Source: Methanothermococcus okinawensis IH1
GTDB taxonomy: Archaea; AGJL01; Methanococci; Methanococcales; Methanococcaceae
NCBI RefSeq assembly: GCF_000179575.2
Contig: NC_015636.1
Span: forward strand, 1,527,495 to 1,591,494
Length of the DNA stretch: 64,000 nucleotides
Reading direction: 5' to 3'
Part shown: piece by piece, positions 20,252 through 31,437 of the stretch
Position numbering within the stretch: position 1 is the first letter of the stretch
Layout: every line of letters starts with the position of its first letter
Made by a program: the position numbers and the translations under genes
The notes under the pieces: model-generated
The model's input: only the letters and a program-made list of their open reading frames with translations
The model's database searches: none
What the model was told of the DNA's origin: nothing

Positions 20252-22228
20252 TTATTGCAAACCTCCCCTTACATTGACTGCAACACCATAGTCAAACTCC
20301 ATGAGCTCCTGTCCATTCAATATGGTAGTGCCATACGCAAGGAGCTCGTCATCTTCATTCACAACAAGCACCTCTTCATAAGGTCGGAGCTCCCTATCGC
20401 AGTCAATTACAAACTTTGCATATACGGATTTTCCATCCCTTGCAAACTCTTGAACAGATTTATCTACAACTACCCTGTAATTTGGGAACGGTATTTTTTT
20501 ATGGAGAAGTTTTGCCCCCTCTTTTGCAGGTATGAGAAGATTATCATTTGCCCTTAATGTAAATAGAACCTCTTTTTTACCATTTACATCGATTAACACA
20601 TTTCTTATTCTTCCAGTTTTTTTACTTCGCTTTATAATAATATTTTGTAGGAGCTCATCATCGAGTATTTTAAAACCATATTGATATTGAAGCATTCTAT
20701 CTATTCTTAAAGCATCTCTATCTATCTTATTTTTATTATGGTTGGAGTTATAATAGCTTGTATAATAATTATAAGTATGTATATCCATTATTTTATCATT
20801 GTTATTCTCATTGTTGCGGAATTGCTCTAAAAACTCTTCTACAAATTTTTTATTATGCAATTTTTCATAATCATAGAGCTCGGGGATTTCATTTTGGGAT
20901 AAGGGATATACTGTATCTATATTTAAAGGCACCAATCCAAATACATCATCCTTTATAAGAATATCTACATCGCTGTGCATATTGTTTATATGCTCACTGT
21001 AAGGTCTTTTAATATCCTTTGATACAGTAGTAATAAATATTTTATCAAATTTTATTCTATTAAGCCTCTTTTTATGCCTCAATACCTCGGGTCTAAACAT
21101 ACTCTCATATCCGTTGTAGAAAAATGCAGATTTCTTTGTGATTGGGTCAAATCTTTCAATAAAATCGTTATATGTTAATGCCCTTCTGTATGCCTCCAAT
21201 AATTTTGGATGACATCTACATCTCTCCTCTACGAGCTCCCATAAATTGCCTTCTTTAATGGCATTTTTAATTCTGTTAATCTCTTCAAAAGTAATATATA
21301 GATTGTGTTCAGCCAATAATCTTGTTCTATCTTTTTTATTCATATTATAAAGTTCCTTTGGAGAGTATTTACTACAAACAGGACATGAGCATGGAAAATT
21401 ATCTAAATCTTTTAAATCTTCCAAATGAATAGTGCCATCCTCTGTTAAATACCTGCCGTCCTTTGCATACAGTGCATAAGCCGCACTATCGAACAAATCA
21501 CATCCCAACGCAACAGAAAGGGCAAACATCATAGGATGACCACATCCAAAGAGATGAACTGGTTTATTTGTTGGAAGGAACATTTTTGAATTTATTATTA
21601 TATCTACAACAGTTTTATAATCGTAATTTTCCATAAGAGGCACAACAGCACCAATTGGATATATGTCGAAGTTTAATTTTCCCATAATTTCTGCACTTTT
21701 CCTCCTTAAATCCATATATGTAGAGCCTTGAATTGTGCCGTTTAAAAGTAATTTATAGTTGTTTTTTTCTTTTAATTCTATTGATTCCTTTGCTCTTTTT
21801 ATAGTTTCTCCCAATTCTTTTTCTGCCTGCTCTCTATTTACATAGGGTGCTGTTGGAATATCCAATATTGTTCCAACATCCACGCCTATTTTTTCTTGGA
21901 ATTCTACTATTTCCAATGGTTTTACTGCCACATCACCATAAACGCTGAGTTGAAAAGAACCACTATCCGTTACTATGACTTTATCAAATCCTATTAAATT
22001 GTGGATGCCCCTTTCTTCGGCAATTGTTCTTAACTCGGGATTTGAATATGTGATATAAGAATTTGTAATAATTACATCTGCGAGCTCTCTAATTTTGTCT
22101 ATTGAGACGGTTTGTTTTTTAGGGTTTGGATGAACAACAGGCATTATTGTTGGTGTTTCTACTATTTTTCCATTTATTTTTAATTTTCCTATCCTTCCCA
22201 TGCCATCTCTGTGTTTTATCTCAAACAT
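20252..22228 (-). CDS. tgtA: archaeosine tRNA-guanine transglycosylase TgtA
   Basis: Exchanges guanine-15 of tRNA for preQ0 on the way to archaeosine. 658 residues, the full archaeal length. The catalytic domain starts MFEIKHRDGMGRIGKL and has the nucleophile segment VTDSGSFQLSVYGDV near residue 88, FGCGHPMMFA, and the zinc site CSCPVCSKYSPKEL near 280. A middle domain and a C-terminal PUA domain (KSVYAKFVIDCDRELRPYEEVLVV) follow. The start follows AAGGTGAATTT. It has seven GAGCTC sites, one of the densest genes. queC at 43.5 kb makes its substrate. Confidence 0.96.
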   Translation of the reverse strand: MFEIKHRDGMGRIGKLKINGKIVETPTIMPVVHPNPKKQTVSIDKIRELADVIITNSYITYSNPELRTIAEERGIHNLIGFDKVIVTDSGSFQLSVYGDVAVKPLEIVEFQEKIGVDVGTILDIPTAPYVNREQAEKELGETIKRAKESIELKEKNNYKLLLNGTIQGSTYMDLRRKSAEIMGKLNFDIYPIGAVVPLMENYDYKTVVDIIINSKMFLPTNKPVHLFGCGHPMMFALSVALGCDLFDSAAYALYAKDGRYLTEDGTIHLEDLKDLDNFPCSCPVCSKYSPKELYNMNKKDRTRLLAEHNLYITFEEINRIKNAIKEGNLWELVEERCRCHPKLLEAYRRALTYNDFIERFDPITKKSAFFYNGYESMFRPEVLRHKKRLNRIKFDKIFITTVSKDIKRPYSEHINNMHSDVDILIKDDVFGLVPLNIDTVYPLSQNEIPELYDYEKLHNKKFVEEFLEQFRNNENNNDKIMDIHTYNYYTSYYNSNHNKNKIDRDALRIDRMLQYQYGFKILDDELLQNIIIKRSKKTGRIRNVLIDVNGKKEVLFTLRANDNLLIPAKEGAKLLHKKIPFPNYRVVVDKSVQEFARDGKSVYAKFVIDCDRELRPYEEVLVVNEDDELLAYGTTILNGQELMEFDYGVAVNVRGGLQ

Positions 22229-22462
22229 AAATTCACCTTTCGTTTAATAATTATGGGTTATTTAAATTTTAATTAAATTTAAAATAACATAAATTAATAA
22301 TTTAGATAAAATTATATATCAATACAATAATTAGGTAGTATAAATAATACATATAAATACATACATATACATGCTATAAATTAAGGACTGCTAAACATAT
22401 AAGGGAAAGAATATTTATAATTTTTTAAAATAAAAAAGACTAAATTAATAAAATTAATAATA

Positions 22463-23675
22463 ACTGTAGTTTGATTTAACGATATCAACCTTAACATCGA
22501 AAAATAAAAATAGTTAAAAGGAACATACTCAAATAAAAAAGTTTAGTGATAACAGGTTAGAAACACTTAATAATGTACTCACTAATTCTATAAATAGTTT
22601 AGGATTTAACTGTTCAGATGAGTTATCCAGGTTTGCACAGGTTAGAGTGCTAACCCCAATAAAGACCATTAAAGCATTTTCAGAGAGTATTTCAAAAATC
22701 CACAGAACTACCATCATCAAAAACATTCAAAAACTATCAAAAAATGAGATTTGCGTATATAACCAATTAGCAAGCCTTCCCGATATCTTGAATGATAAAA
22801 GGTTTAGATTCACTGCAATAATTGATTCAACATTCATAAGGAGATGGAGTGAAAAGGTTTATGGATGTATTATTAGATATAATTACATCGAAGAACATAG
22901 AAAATTATATCAAGAACAAATAAATTGCTGTATTTATCATAATAAAAAGGGATATACTCAATTTATACTACAACAAAACCTTTAAACAAAAAATCTACAA
23001 ATATATTTATAGATATTCTTGGGTTCTTATCCAACACCGATATCAGGACGGTAATAGGAGACGCTTTTATAACTACAAAGGATGTTATGAAGGAGTCTAA
23101 GAAATTGGGTCTATGTTACATTGGGAAAATTAAGAAAAACATCATAGTTGAGTATTTTGGTAAGAAAGTCCAAATAGAAAAACTATTTAAGAAGGATTTG
23201 GAAGAAAATAAGTTTAAATTAAGGACAATTAACGAAACAGAAGTTAAACTATATCATAAAGTGGTTAATATCCCTAATGTAGGTAGGGTTAAAATCGTTG
23301 CAGTGCTAATGAAACTTAACAAAAACCCAAGGGGTTTTTGTAAGTCAGCGAATCTTTCAGATTCGCTTCGAAACCAGAAAGAACCCAAGTATTTGGTATG
23401 TATAGACCATAAAAAGAAGGCAGAAAATATAATAGGGGAATATATCAAGAGACCTATGATAGAAGAAAAGCATCGAAGGGATAAATCAGTTTTAAAAATT
23501 GAAGGGAACTATTTAACATCTAAAAATAGTAATATAGGGTTTATTAGATTTTTAGCAATAGTTTCAAATTGCATAGAATATTTAAGCCATAAATATGGTT
23601 TATCATTTTATGAAGTGGTTAAATCGTGTAGTAAAGAACTAATAAAGAGAGGAATACCGTAATCACACTGTCAGT
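22463..23675 (+). mobile_element. second-type insertion sequence, copy A (degraded)
   Basis: About 1213 bp. The right end, read inward, is ACTGACAGTGTGATTACGG. The left end, ACTGTAGTTTGATTTAACG, is one base shorter than that of copy B and has a changed base. It is flanked by AATAATA on both sides (22456-22462 and 23676-23682), a possible 7-bp target duplication, though in low-complexity sequence. It differs from copy B at only a few bases. No GAGCTC inside. Confidence 0.85.
22554..23662 (+). pseudogene. DDE transposase of second-type IS, start lost and frameshifted (copy A)
   Basis: The start ATG of copy B is AGG here (22554-22556), so this copy cannot begin normally. The first part (to 22985) carries the first Asp in AIIDSTFIRRW. 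The second part, in the -1 frame, carries VIGDAFITTKDV and the Glu segment RPMIEEKHRRDKS. It looks like an IS4-type DDE enzyme, but I do not assign a named family. The shift lies between about 22940 and 22985 and is shared with copy B. Confidence 0.8.
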
Positions 23676-23747
23676 AATAATAAAAAACAAAATATAATAT
23701 ATCATAAATAATTACATAAAAAATTATAAAATATTTTATTATTTATA

Positions 23748-23760
23748 TTTAGTTACTATT
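23748..23760. repeat. 13-bp direct repeat adjoining IS copy 2
   Basis: TTTAGTTACTATT lies immediately outside the left boundary of IS copy 2. The same 13 bases lie immediately outside the right boundary of IS copy 3 (51165-51177). The arrangement has the geometry of a target-site duplication spanning both copies and the 25.5 kb between them. Confidence 0.85.
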
Positions 23761-24724
23761 GAGCATGGTGCATAATTCATACATTTGAATTTACACCCTA
23801 ACTTCTTTAATCCTTATGAATGGATTAACATAAGTTTTTAATGTATAAATAGCTAATACTTGTGCCACTGCAACTGATAACATGCAGAAAATGTATTTCT
23901 TCTTAAAACCTTTAATGTTCGTCCAGAATCTGTTCATAATCTGGTTTTTTACTATTGAATTCAGTTGTTCTATTCGTTTTCTCATGTTTGCAAATTTTTT
24001 ATTCATTTTCCTTTTCTTATCTTTACCTAATCTTCTTGGATTGTCCAGTTCCTAACATAACACCATGAACTTGCCATGCTGTTAGTTTTAAATTCTTACA
24101 ATCATAGGCAGAATCTGCACTACCATATTTTACAGGAGATAATAAACTTTCAGAAACAGTTACATCATGAATATTGGCTTTAGTAAATTCTGCCCTTAAT
24201 GGCACTAAGTGTTCATCACAGGATAAGTGTAATTTAAATCCTACAAACCTTCCCTTGCTATTATATCCTACCTCACTATCCTCATCTTCCTCATCGATTA
24301 TAGGCGTAGAATCCATTACAAGCCATTTAGAATCATTCAAACATAAGTAAGTATCACCCAATAAGGAAGTTAGTTCCTTTAATTCTTTGTCTAACGATTT
24401 TTTTCCACCTATATATGGTTGTTCTATGTGGAACTGCATCAAAGCCCAACTCCTTTGAAATGTCAGGATTCTTCTTTAAATGTCTCCATAACTCCCTAGT
24501 GTAATGTAATCCTTTTAAAACTCCATAAACTAACAATCTCAACTTAAGTACTAACTCATAACCATTAGGTCCTCTACGATTTGGTTGCTTGATTTTATCA
24601 GTAAGGTATTTATCTATTGAAGTAATAACTATTTCAACAGGATTCATTTTTGTCACTTTTTTGATTTTTATTTGGACTATACTCACTTTCTTATATTTAA
24701 GTTTTTTAATTATGCACCACACTC
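23761..24724 (-). mobile_element. IS5-like insertion sequence, copy 2 of 3
   Basis: 964 bp, the same element as at 19.3 kb but on the minus strand. Its ends are GAGCATGGTGCATAATT (left) and the complement of GAGTGTGGTGCATAATT (right). It lies only 85 bases beyond the second-type IS copy A. Its own two flanks do not match each other; its left flank matches the right flank of copy 3. Confidence 0.93.
23791..24647 (-). pseudogene. IS5-like transposase in three frames (copy 2)
   Basis: Encodes the same three protein segments as copy 1, with both +1 shifts at the same places. The translated parts are identical to those of copies 1 and 3, so the three copies spread recently from a source that already had the shifts. 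Confidence 0.85.
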
Positions 24725-24992
24725 TATAGGTTAATTTATAAAAAGAGAATTATTTGCATAATTAAATATTCATATATTTACATAAAATAAAATATATGCA
24801 CACATATATGTGTATATATATTACTATAACATATTTATGTTATTGTATATTATGTTCGACAATATTTTTATATCATGCATACTTCATATTATATCTTATG
24901 GTATATTTTTAACTTATTCCGCAAGAAGTCCCATTCCATAAGGAGGGATAATTCACTTTTACCTGTTATAACTAAATTTATGGAGGGGCATT

Positions 24993-25397
24993 ATGAAAGA
25001 AAAGACTTTTGTTATGTTAAAACCTGATGCAGTCCAGAGAAAACTCATAGGAAGGATTATTCAGAGGTTTGAAGATAAAGGGTTTGACATATTGAACATG
25101 AAGATGATGAAAATTTCGCGGGAGCTCGCAGAGAAGCACTATGAGGAACATAAAGGTAAAGACTACTATGAAAAACTTGTAAATTTTATGAGTTCAGGTA
25201 GAGTTGTAGCAATGGTAATTGAGGGAGAAAATGCTATTTCTGTTGTTAGAAAAATGATTGGAAAAACAAATCCTTTGGAAGCAGATGTTGGAACTATAAG
25301 AGGGGATTTTGCATATTCTACACCAGACAATGTAATACATGCATCAGATTCAAAAGAGAGTGCAGAAAGAGAAATAAATCTGTTTTTTGGACAATAA
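24993..25397 (+). CDS. ndk: nucleoside diphosphate kinase
   Basis: 134 residues. [23 protein letters not shown] at the start, the Kpn-loop region and the catalytic histidine in [19 protein letters not shown] near residue 115 are intact. It balances nucleoside triphosphates through a phospho-His intermediate. The start follows GGAGGGGCATT. It is the first gene to the right of IS copy 2, with about 270 bases of A+T-rich leader between. A second purine-rich stretch AAGGAGGG at 24940 has no open frame behind it. Confidence 0.96.
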   Translation: MKEKTFVMLKPDAVQRKLIGRIIQRFEDKGFDILNMKMMKISRELAEKHYEEHKGKDYYEKLVNFMSSGRVVAMVIEGENAISVVRKMIGKTNPLEADVGTIRGDFAYSTPDNVIHASDSKESAEREINLFFGQ

Positions 25398-25524
25398 ATA
25401 CAATATATAATATATTATATAAAATATATTTTAGTTTTTATTACTTTTTATATATATTTTAACTAAAAGGAAAATATTTTAGTATTGCCCGCTTATTATT
25501 TTTATTAATTATTTAAGTGATATT

Positions 25525-25857
25525 ATGGCAAAAAGAAAAGGAAGTAAAAAGGAAACTATTGTAGCCAAGAAATTAAAAAAATCAGGACATAAAATATTAG
25601 AACGAAATTCAGTTAAAAGATTAAACCAGCATAAAAAAGCAGAATATGACATAATAACAAAAAGGGGGAATAAAAAATATTCCATCGAAGTTAAAAGTGG
25701 AAAGCAAATCCTGACAAGTACGGCGGTAGAAAAACATATTAAAAAATCAAATAAAATTAGAGCTAAGGCTGTATTTTATGTTAGTAAAAGAGTTAAATTT
25801 ACAAAACCTGCACAGGAATTAGCTAAAAAAAACGGGGTTAAAATAATAAGAGATTAA
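25525..25857 (+). CDS. PD-(D/E)XK nuclease, Hjc-like
   Basis: 110 residues, strongly basic. It shows the Hjc-type nuclease outline: KGSKKETIVAKKLKKSGHKIL at the N-terminus, the Asp in KAEYDIIT, then the E-x-K motif in YSIEVKSGKQ. This fits a Holliday-junction resolvase or another small PD-(D/E)XK nuclease. I cannot separate these by eye. The start follows AAGTGATATT. mcm and a small hypothetical gene follow in the same direction, consistent with a DNA replication or repair group. Confidence 0.72.
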   Translation: MAKRKGSKKETIVAKKLKKSGHKILERNSVKRLNQHKKAEYDIITKRGNKKYSIEVKSGKQILTSTAVEKHIKKSNKIRAKAVFYVSKRVKFTKPAQELAKKNGVKIIRD

Positions 25858-26047
25858 TAATCCAATATGTGGAATAGGATATAAAAATACAAGGTATGAA
25901 AAAATAAACATAAAGATAATAAAAATCTACATGATTTATAAATTATAGGTTATGTAATTATGTGATAATAAGTATTGTCAAAATGTAATATGCAATACTT
26001 GATATTACCTAGTTCATTTATTAACAATAACTTAAAATAGTGAAAAC

Positions 26048-26557
26048 ATGGATGTTTATGAAGTATTATTCCAAAAATGTTTGGAATACGAAGTAATAGT
26101 TGATGGTAAGGAAGTTCCATTGTGGAAACTTAAAAAGGAAGATATTGCTAATGGAAATGTTGATTTTGATTTACAATGGGATAGTCTTCAAGATTTAGCA
26201 ATATCTCTTTATGAATTAAAAAAGGAACAGCAAAAATCAAAGGAGCTTATAAAGTATCCACTTGAAGAGGTAATTATTGGAATTGCATTCTTAAAATCAA
26301 AAAAATCAGGCTATTTAATTACCGATGATATGAATAACATAAATACCTGTTTAAATTATTTAAGTGAGCTCATAACTGCGAGAATAAACTGCATATCGAG
26401 ATATTATTACCTCATTAAAAAACCTATGAATACTAATTTATTCGATGAGATTATATTAAAATTTCCTCAGAAAAAAGACATAAAGGTTAAAAATATTGAA
26501 GATTTAAAAGAGCTCGTTTTTAAACTCAAAAATTTTGGAAAAAATTTAAAAATTTAA
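26048..26557 (+). CDS. hypothetical protein upstream of mcm
   Basis: 169 residues, mixed alpha/beta, with no membrane segment and no metal motif. An aromatic-rich helix (LITARINCISRYYYLIKKP) lies at about 110-130. It sits 56 bases before mcm in the same direction and starts after TAGTGAAAAC, so a replication role is plausible from position. A GINS-like helical protein is one possibility, but I cannot support it from motifs. Confidence 0.6.
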   Translation: MDVYEVLFQKCLEYEVIVDGKEVPLWKLKKEDIANGNVDFDLQWDSLQDLAISLYELKKEQQKSKELIKYPLEEVIIGIAFLKSKKSGYLITDDMNNINTCLNYLSELITARINCISRYYYLIKKPMNTNLFDEIILKFPQKKDIKVKNIEDLKELVFKLKNFGKNLKI

Positions 26558-26613
26558 AAGTTAAAAATATCATAATTTAATAATTATAATTTAATAATTT
26601 TATAAGGGATATT

Positions 26614-28764
26614 ATGAATAAAGAAAACGATTATTTAGAATTTGATGAAGAGGATTTTTTAAATACATACGGCGATAAGATAAAACAGTATATAAAAACA
26701 AATCTTTCATCAAATTTTATTAAAAATAATATTTTTGAGTTTGATATAGAGGATTTTTTAAGTAATTATCCTGAAATTTGCGAGATAAATGATATAATTA
26801 TAGAGAATCCAACAAAGGTTGAAGGGGCTATTTTTTACATATTCAAAGAAGCGTATATGGAACTATTTGGGGAAGATAATAAGATAAAAAAAGAATTGGA
26901 AAAAATCCAAATAGCATTTAAAAGACCCCTTGGATGCGAAAAAAAGATAGATGAAATAAGCTCCTCAGATATTAATAAACTTGTAAAATTTGAAGGAAAT
27001 ATAATAAAAGCAGCAAAAGTTTGTGCATTATTAAAAAAGGCATGTTTTGTATGCAGAAATTGTGGAAATATACAGTATAAAACCATACATAATTATTTCA
27101 CATTTCCAAAGATGCTCTGTAATAATAAAAACTGTGGAGCTGAAATGTCCCTTGATTTGGATAGTTCCACATATATAAATATACAGGAGTTGGAGATTCA
27201 ACAGCCAATAGACCTCATGAAAAACCCCGATGACCCACCAAGGAGTATTAGAGTATTTCTTGAAAATTCTGAGGGAATATACTCGGGAAGGGTGGATGTT
27301 GTTGGAACAGTCATGAAAAAATTTACAAAACCAAATATGCCTGTTTTTGAGATATATGTTAAAAGCAACAGAATAAAATTGAATGAGAGTTTCCAAAAGA
27401 TAGAAGTAAGAGATATTATAAATAATTACGATTTAATGGAAACATTGAATGAGTTAGGAAAGAAAAAAAATATAGTAGATATTCTATCTCAGTATCTTAT
27501 ACCTCAAATAAAAGGATATGAGCTCGTAAAAAAAGCAATATTTTTACAGCAGATAAAGGGATGCACAAAGTTTCTTCCCGATGGTAGCCAATTAAGAAAG
27601 GATAGCCATATACTTCTAATAACTGACCCAGGTATTGGTAAATCAACAATGTTAAGAAGAATAGCAAGGCTATATCCTCAAAATGCCTATGCATCTGTTA
27701 CCACTGCAACAGGTGGAGGTCTTACGGCAAATGTTGTGAGAGAAAGCACAGAAATAGGGGATGGATGGGTTGTAAAGCCAGGTGTTTTTGTTAGGGCAAA
27801 TGAAGGAACGGCGTGTATAGATGAGCTCACCGTGGATAGAAATGTGATGAAATTCATACTTGAAGCTATGGAGTCTCAAACCATCCATGTAAATAAAGGA
27901 GGTATTAATGTAAAATTACCTGCAAAATGTGCAGTTCTTGCAGCATGCAACCCAAAGCGTGGAAGGTTTGACCCTAATTTGGGCGTTATAGAACAGATAA
28001 ATGTTCCAACACCTCTTTTAAGTAGATTTGATTTAATATTTCCATTAAAAGACCTCCCAGATAGAAAGAGGGATGAGGAAATAGCCGAACATATATTAAA
28101 CACCCACATAGAAACAGCTACAAAGGATTATAATATATTAGGTTCTGTTGAAATAGATGGTATAAATGTAGATGAGAATCTAATAAAAAATTATATAATA
28201 TATTCCCGAACCTGTGCATATCTTGAAAATAATCATTCTTTATTTATGGGCGAGGTTGATGAAACTAAATTGAAAAATCCATATTTAACAAAATCCGCAA
28301 AAAAATTGATAAAAAATTATTATGTAAATATGAGGAAATTGGGAGAAGGGGATAACCCAATACCTGTAACTGCAAGACAGCTTGAAGCTGCAATAAGGAT
28401 TTCAGAGATGCATGCTAAGGCGAGATTATCAAAAAAAGTTGAAGAAAAGGATGCAAAAGTTGCCGTAGATATTATTGAGGAGTGCTTAAATCAGGTGGCT
28501 TATGACCCTGAAACTGGAAAATACGATATAGGAAAAGCCATGGGACAGCTCCCTAAATCAAAAGTTGATAAGATGGATAAAATGATAGATATTATACGAG
28601 AATTATCGGCATTATCAGATAATGGATTAGCTTCTGAGGAGGATATTATCGAAAAAGCATCAGAGTATAATATATCTGATAAGGAAGCCGAGGACTTATT
28701 GGAAAAATTAAAAAAGAGTGCTGAAATATATTCTCCAAAATTTGGATACTACAAAGTTTCATAA
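26614..28764 (+). CDS. mcm: MCM replicative helicase
   Basis: 716 residues. The N-terminal domain has a zinc site (CFVCRNCG near 144, CNNKNC near 169) and an OB fold. The AAA+ domain has Walker A TDPGIGKST near 336-344, with Thr where other MCMs have Gly. It also has Walker B ACIDEL near 399, the sensor AACNPKRGRFDP and the arginine finger LLSRFDLIFPL near 468. A winged helix ends the protein. Methanococci often carry several MCM paralogues; I cannot tell whether this is the main one. The start follows AAGGGATATT. Confidence 0.93.
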   Translation: MNKENDYLEFDEEDFLNTYGDKIKQYIKTNLSSNFIKNNIFEFDIEDFLSNYPEICEINDIIIENPTKVEGAIFYIFKEAYMELFGEDNKIKKELEKIQIAFKRPLGCEKKIDEISSSDINKLVKFEGNIIKAAKVCALLKKACFVCRNCGNIQYKTIHNYFTFPKMLCNNKNCGAEMSLDLDSSTYINIQELEIQQPIDLMKNPDDPPRSIRVFLENSEGIYSGRVDVVGTVMKKFTKPNMPVFEIYVKSNRIKLNESFQKIEVRDIINNYDLMETLNELGKKKNIVDILSQYLIPQIKGYELVKKAIFLQQIKGCTKFLPDGSQLRKDSHILLITDPGIGKSTMLRRIARLYPQNAYASVTTATGGGLTANVVRESTEIGDGWVVKPGVFVRANEGTACIDELTVDRNVMKFILEAMESQTIHVNKGGINVKLPAKCAVLAACNPKRGRFDPNLGVIEQINVPTPLLSRFDLIFPLKDLPDRKRDEEIAEHILNTHIETATKDYNILGSVEIDGINVDENLIKNYIIYSRTCAYLENNHSLFMGEVDETKLKNPYLTKSAKKLIKNYYVNMRKLGEGDNPIPVTARQLEAAIRISEMHAKARLSKKVEEKDAKVAVDIIEECLNQVAYDPETGKYDIGKAMGQLPKSKVDKMDKMIDIIRELSALSDNGLASEEDIIEKASEYNISDKEAEDLLEKLKKSAEIYSPKFGYYKVS

Positions 28765-28777
28765 GATATTTTAAAAT

Positions 28778-29605
<828 letters not shown>

Positions 29606-29647
29606 TTAAATAATAAATAAAATTAAATAGATTATTATTAATAATTA

Positions 29648-30649
29648 TTATTCAAATTTAATTTTTGGATTTATTCTTCTATTTTCATTTACAAGAAGAG
29701 ATACTCGGCTGTCAAATGCATCATCTTCAAGTTTGTAAAAGCTGTTTTCTTCAACAGTTTTGCTTAAATTGATTATCTCGTCATGTCTAAGCATATCATC
29801 AAGATTCAATCTTTTTCTCGAATATCCCACATTCATATAAGATTTTAATTCTATGAAGTTTGTATTTGCCCCCTCATAAAGCGGAATAAATTTTTCTATA
29901 TTGTCGTTATATCCTCTTATAAGTGTTGTTCTTAAACAGGTTCTTTTTTTGGATTCAAGAATATCAAGGGTATTTAGTATTTTTTCCCATTGAGTTTCTT
30001 TTCCCCTACATATTTTTTTATAGCTATCCAAATCATAGGCATCAAGTGAAATGTATAACTGTGTTGGATTTATTTTTTCTATAACATCGGTCAATATACC
30101 ATTTGAAACCACAAATGTAGATAAACCTTTTTTATGGAATAACTTAATTAACTCATCCAAATAAGGATAAATGGTGGGCTCTCCTGATAAAGATATAGCC
30201 ACATGCTTTGGATTTATAGCTTCATTAAATTTCTTTTCACCTATCCTATCTAATATACCTTTATAACCCATTATAATAGTCCTATGCATCTCAAAAATAT
30301 CGTTCATGACTTCCTCGGGTTCTTTCCATTTTGGTAATTTGTAGTAAATATTTTTGTTAAATTTATCATTATCATCATTTAAATCGGTTGGAAGAACCCT
30401 CCAACAAAATATACAATTTTGCTGACACCAAATTACCGATGGTGTGCATTGGATACATCTATGGGTTGCTATTCCATAAAACTTTGATTTATAGCAGTTT
30501 TTATTTTCAAGAAGTGATTTTCTAACCCACCCGCACAATTTAACAGCACTGTGGTCTTTTATTTGATAGTGCTGTTTTCTCAAAATGTTATAAATTTCCT
30601 TTGGAATATATTTATTGCCATTGCTATTTTCTGTTTTATTCATTTTCAT
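29648..30649 (-). CDS. taw1: tRNA 4-demethylwyosine synthase Taw1
   Basis: Radical SAM enzyme that builds the tricyclic wyosine base at tRNA(Phe) G37. About 333 residues. The N-terminal cysteines (LCGW, HRCIQCTPS) and the cluster motif WCQQNCIFCWR are those of the TYW1/Taw1 family. The domain continues with HVAISLSGEPTIYPYLDEL and YISLDAYD. I take the ATG at 30649, which follows TAGTGATTAAT; a GTG nine bases earlier lies inside that site. Confidence 0.92.
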   Translation of the reverse strand: MKMNKTENSNGNKYIPKEIYNILRKQHYQIKDHSAVKLCGWVRKSLLENKNCYKSKFYGIATHRCIQCTPSVIWCQQNCIFCWRVLPTDLNDDNDKFNKNIYYKLPKWKEPEEVMNDIFEMHRTIIMGYKGILDRIGEKKFNEAINPKHVAISLSGEPTIYPYLDELIKLFHKKGLSTFVVSNGILTDVIEKINPTQLYISLDAYDLDSYKKICRGKETQWEKILNTLDILESKKRTCLRTTLIRGYNDNIEKFIPLYEGANTNFIELKSYMNVGYSRKRLNLDDMLRHDEIINLSKTVEENSFYKLEDDAFDSRVSLLVNENRRINPKIKFE

Positions 30650-30864
30650 ATTAATCACTAAATATTAAATTATATATTAGAAAATTAAAAATTAGAATTA
30701 TAAATTATTATAATATAATTATTCGTAAAAATAAAAAATTATTTAAAATTTTAAAATTTTTTTATTATAACTACTATTTAACTATTATTAAATATTATCT
30801 TGACTATTATTTTTATTAATCATTATTAATTATTATTTATTATTTATTAGTATTTTAATTATAA

Positions 30865-31425
30865 TTAATCCAACATGTAAAAATAGGTATCCAACCAATT
30901 TACAATTCCATATTTGGTTTTTTTGTGAGTTATAGCATCAACTATTTCACCCACTATGGAGCTCACATTTTTATATGTGGTGTCGAGCTCATATACATAC
31001 TTACAGTTGGAATTATCCAGAGCTCCGATAAGGCAAACATCCAAGATTTCCGCTGCCACATTTTCCTTAACTTTATCTTTACAATAGTTTCTATCTTTCA
31101 ATCTATTTGATACTATTTCAGGATTGCATCTTAATACTACAATATAATCTACATCAAGTAAATGACTAACATGTCCATCGATAACGAGATTTTCAGATTT
31201 GGATTTAACTATTTCATTTATATAATTACCAAGTTTTTGGAAATCCACCACATAAGAATCCATTTTTTCATCTTTTTCGCTGTATAATTTATGTTCTTTT
31301 ACAGCATCAGTTATATCTATATATTCAAAATTTCCAAATTTTTCAGTATTATTCAATTTTTTAACAAGCAATTTAGATACTGTGGATTTCCCAACTCCCG
31401 GGGTTCCTGTTATTGCTATTTTAAT
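30865..31425 (-). CDS. Fap7/AK6-like adenylate kinase, apparent ATT start codon
   Basis: 186 residues. P-loop ITGTPGVGKST at the very N-terminus, the NMP-binding YIDITDAVKEH, VIDGHVSHLL and the lid-like RLKDRNYCKDKVKENVAAEILD mark the archaeal Fap7/AK6 family (small-subunit maturation NTPase). GGTGAT (31430-31435) is followed after four bases by ATT at 31423-31425, giving (M)KIAITGTPGVGKST, the family's usual N-terminus. Upstream TTG (31437) or GTG (31434) would add three or four odd residues and lie in the ribosome binding site itself. sepF ends just before. Confidence 0.85.
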   Translation of the reverse strand: MKIAITGTPGVGKSTVSKLLVKKLNNTEKFGNFEYIDITDAVKEHKLYSEKDEKMDSYVVDFQKLGNYINEIVKSKSENLVIDGHVSHLLDVDYIVVLRCNPEIVSNRLKDRNYCKDKVKENVAAEILDVCLIGALDNSNCKYVYELDTTYKNVSSIVGEIVDAITHKKTKYGIVNWLDTYFYMLD

Positions 31426-31437
31426 GTTTATCACCAA

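Noticed and set aside
24925-24960. AAGGAGGGATAA upstream of ndk as the start site of another small gene
   Set aside because: No open frame follows before the ndk ribosome binding site.
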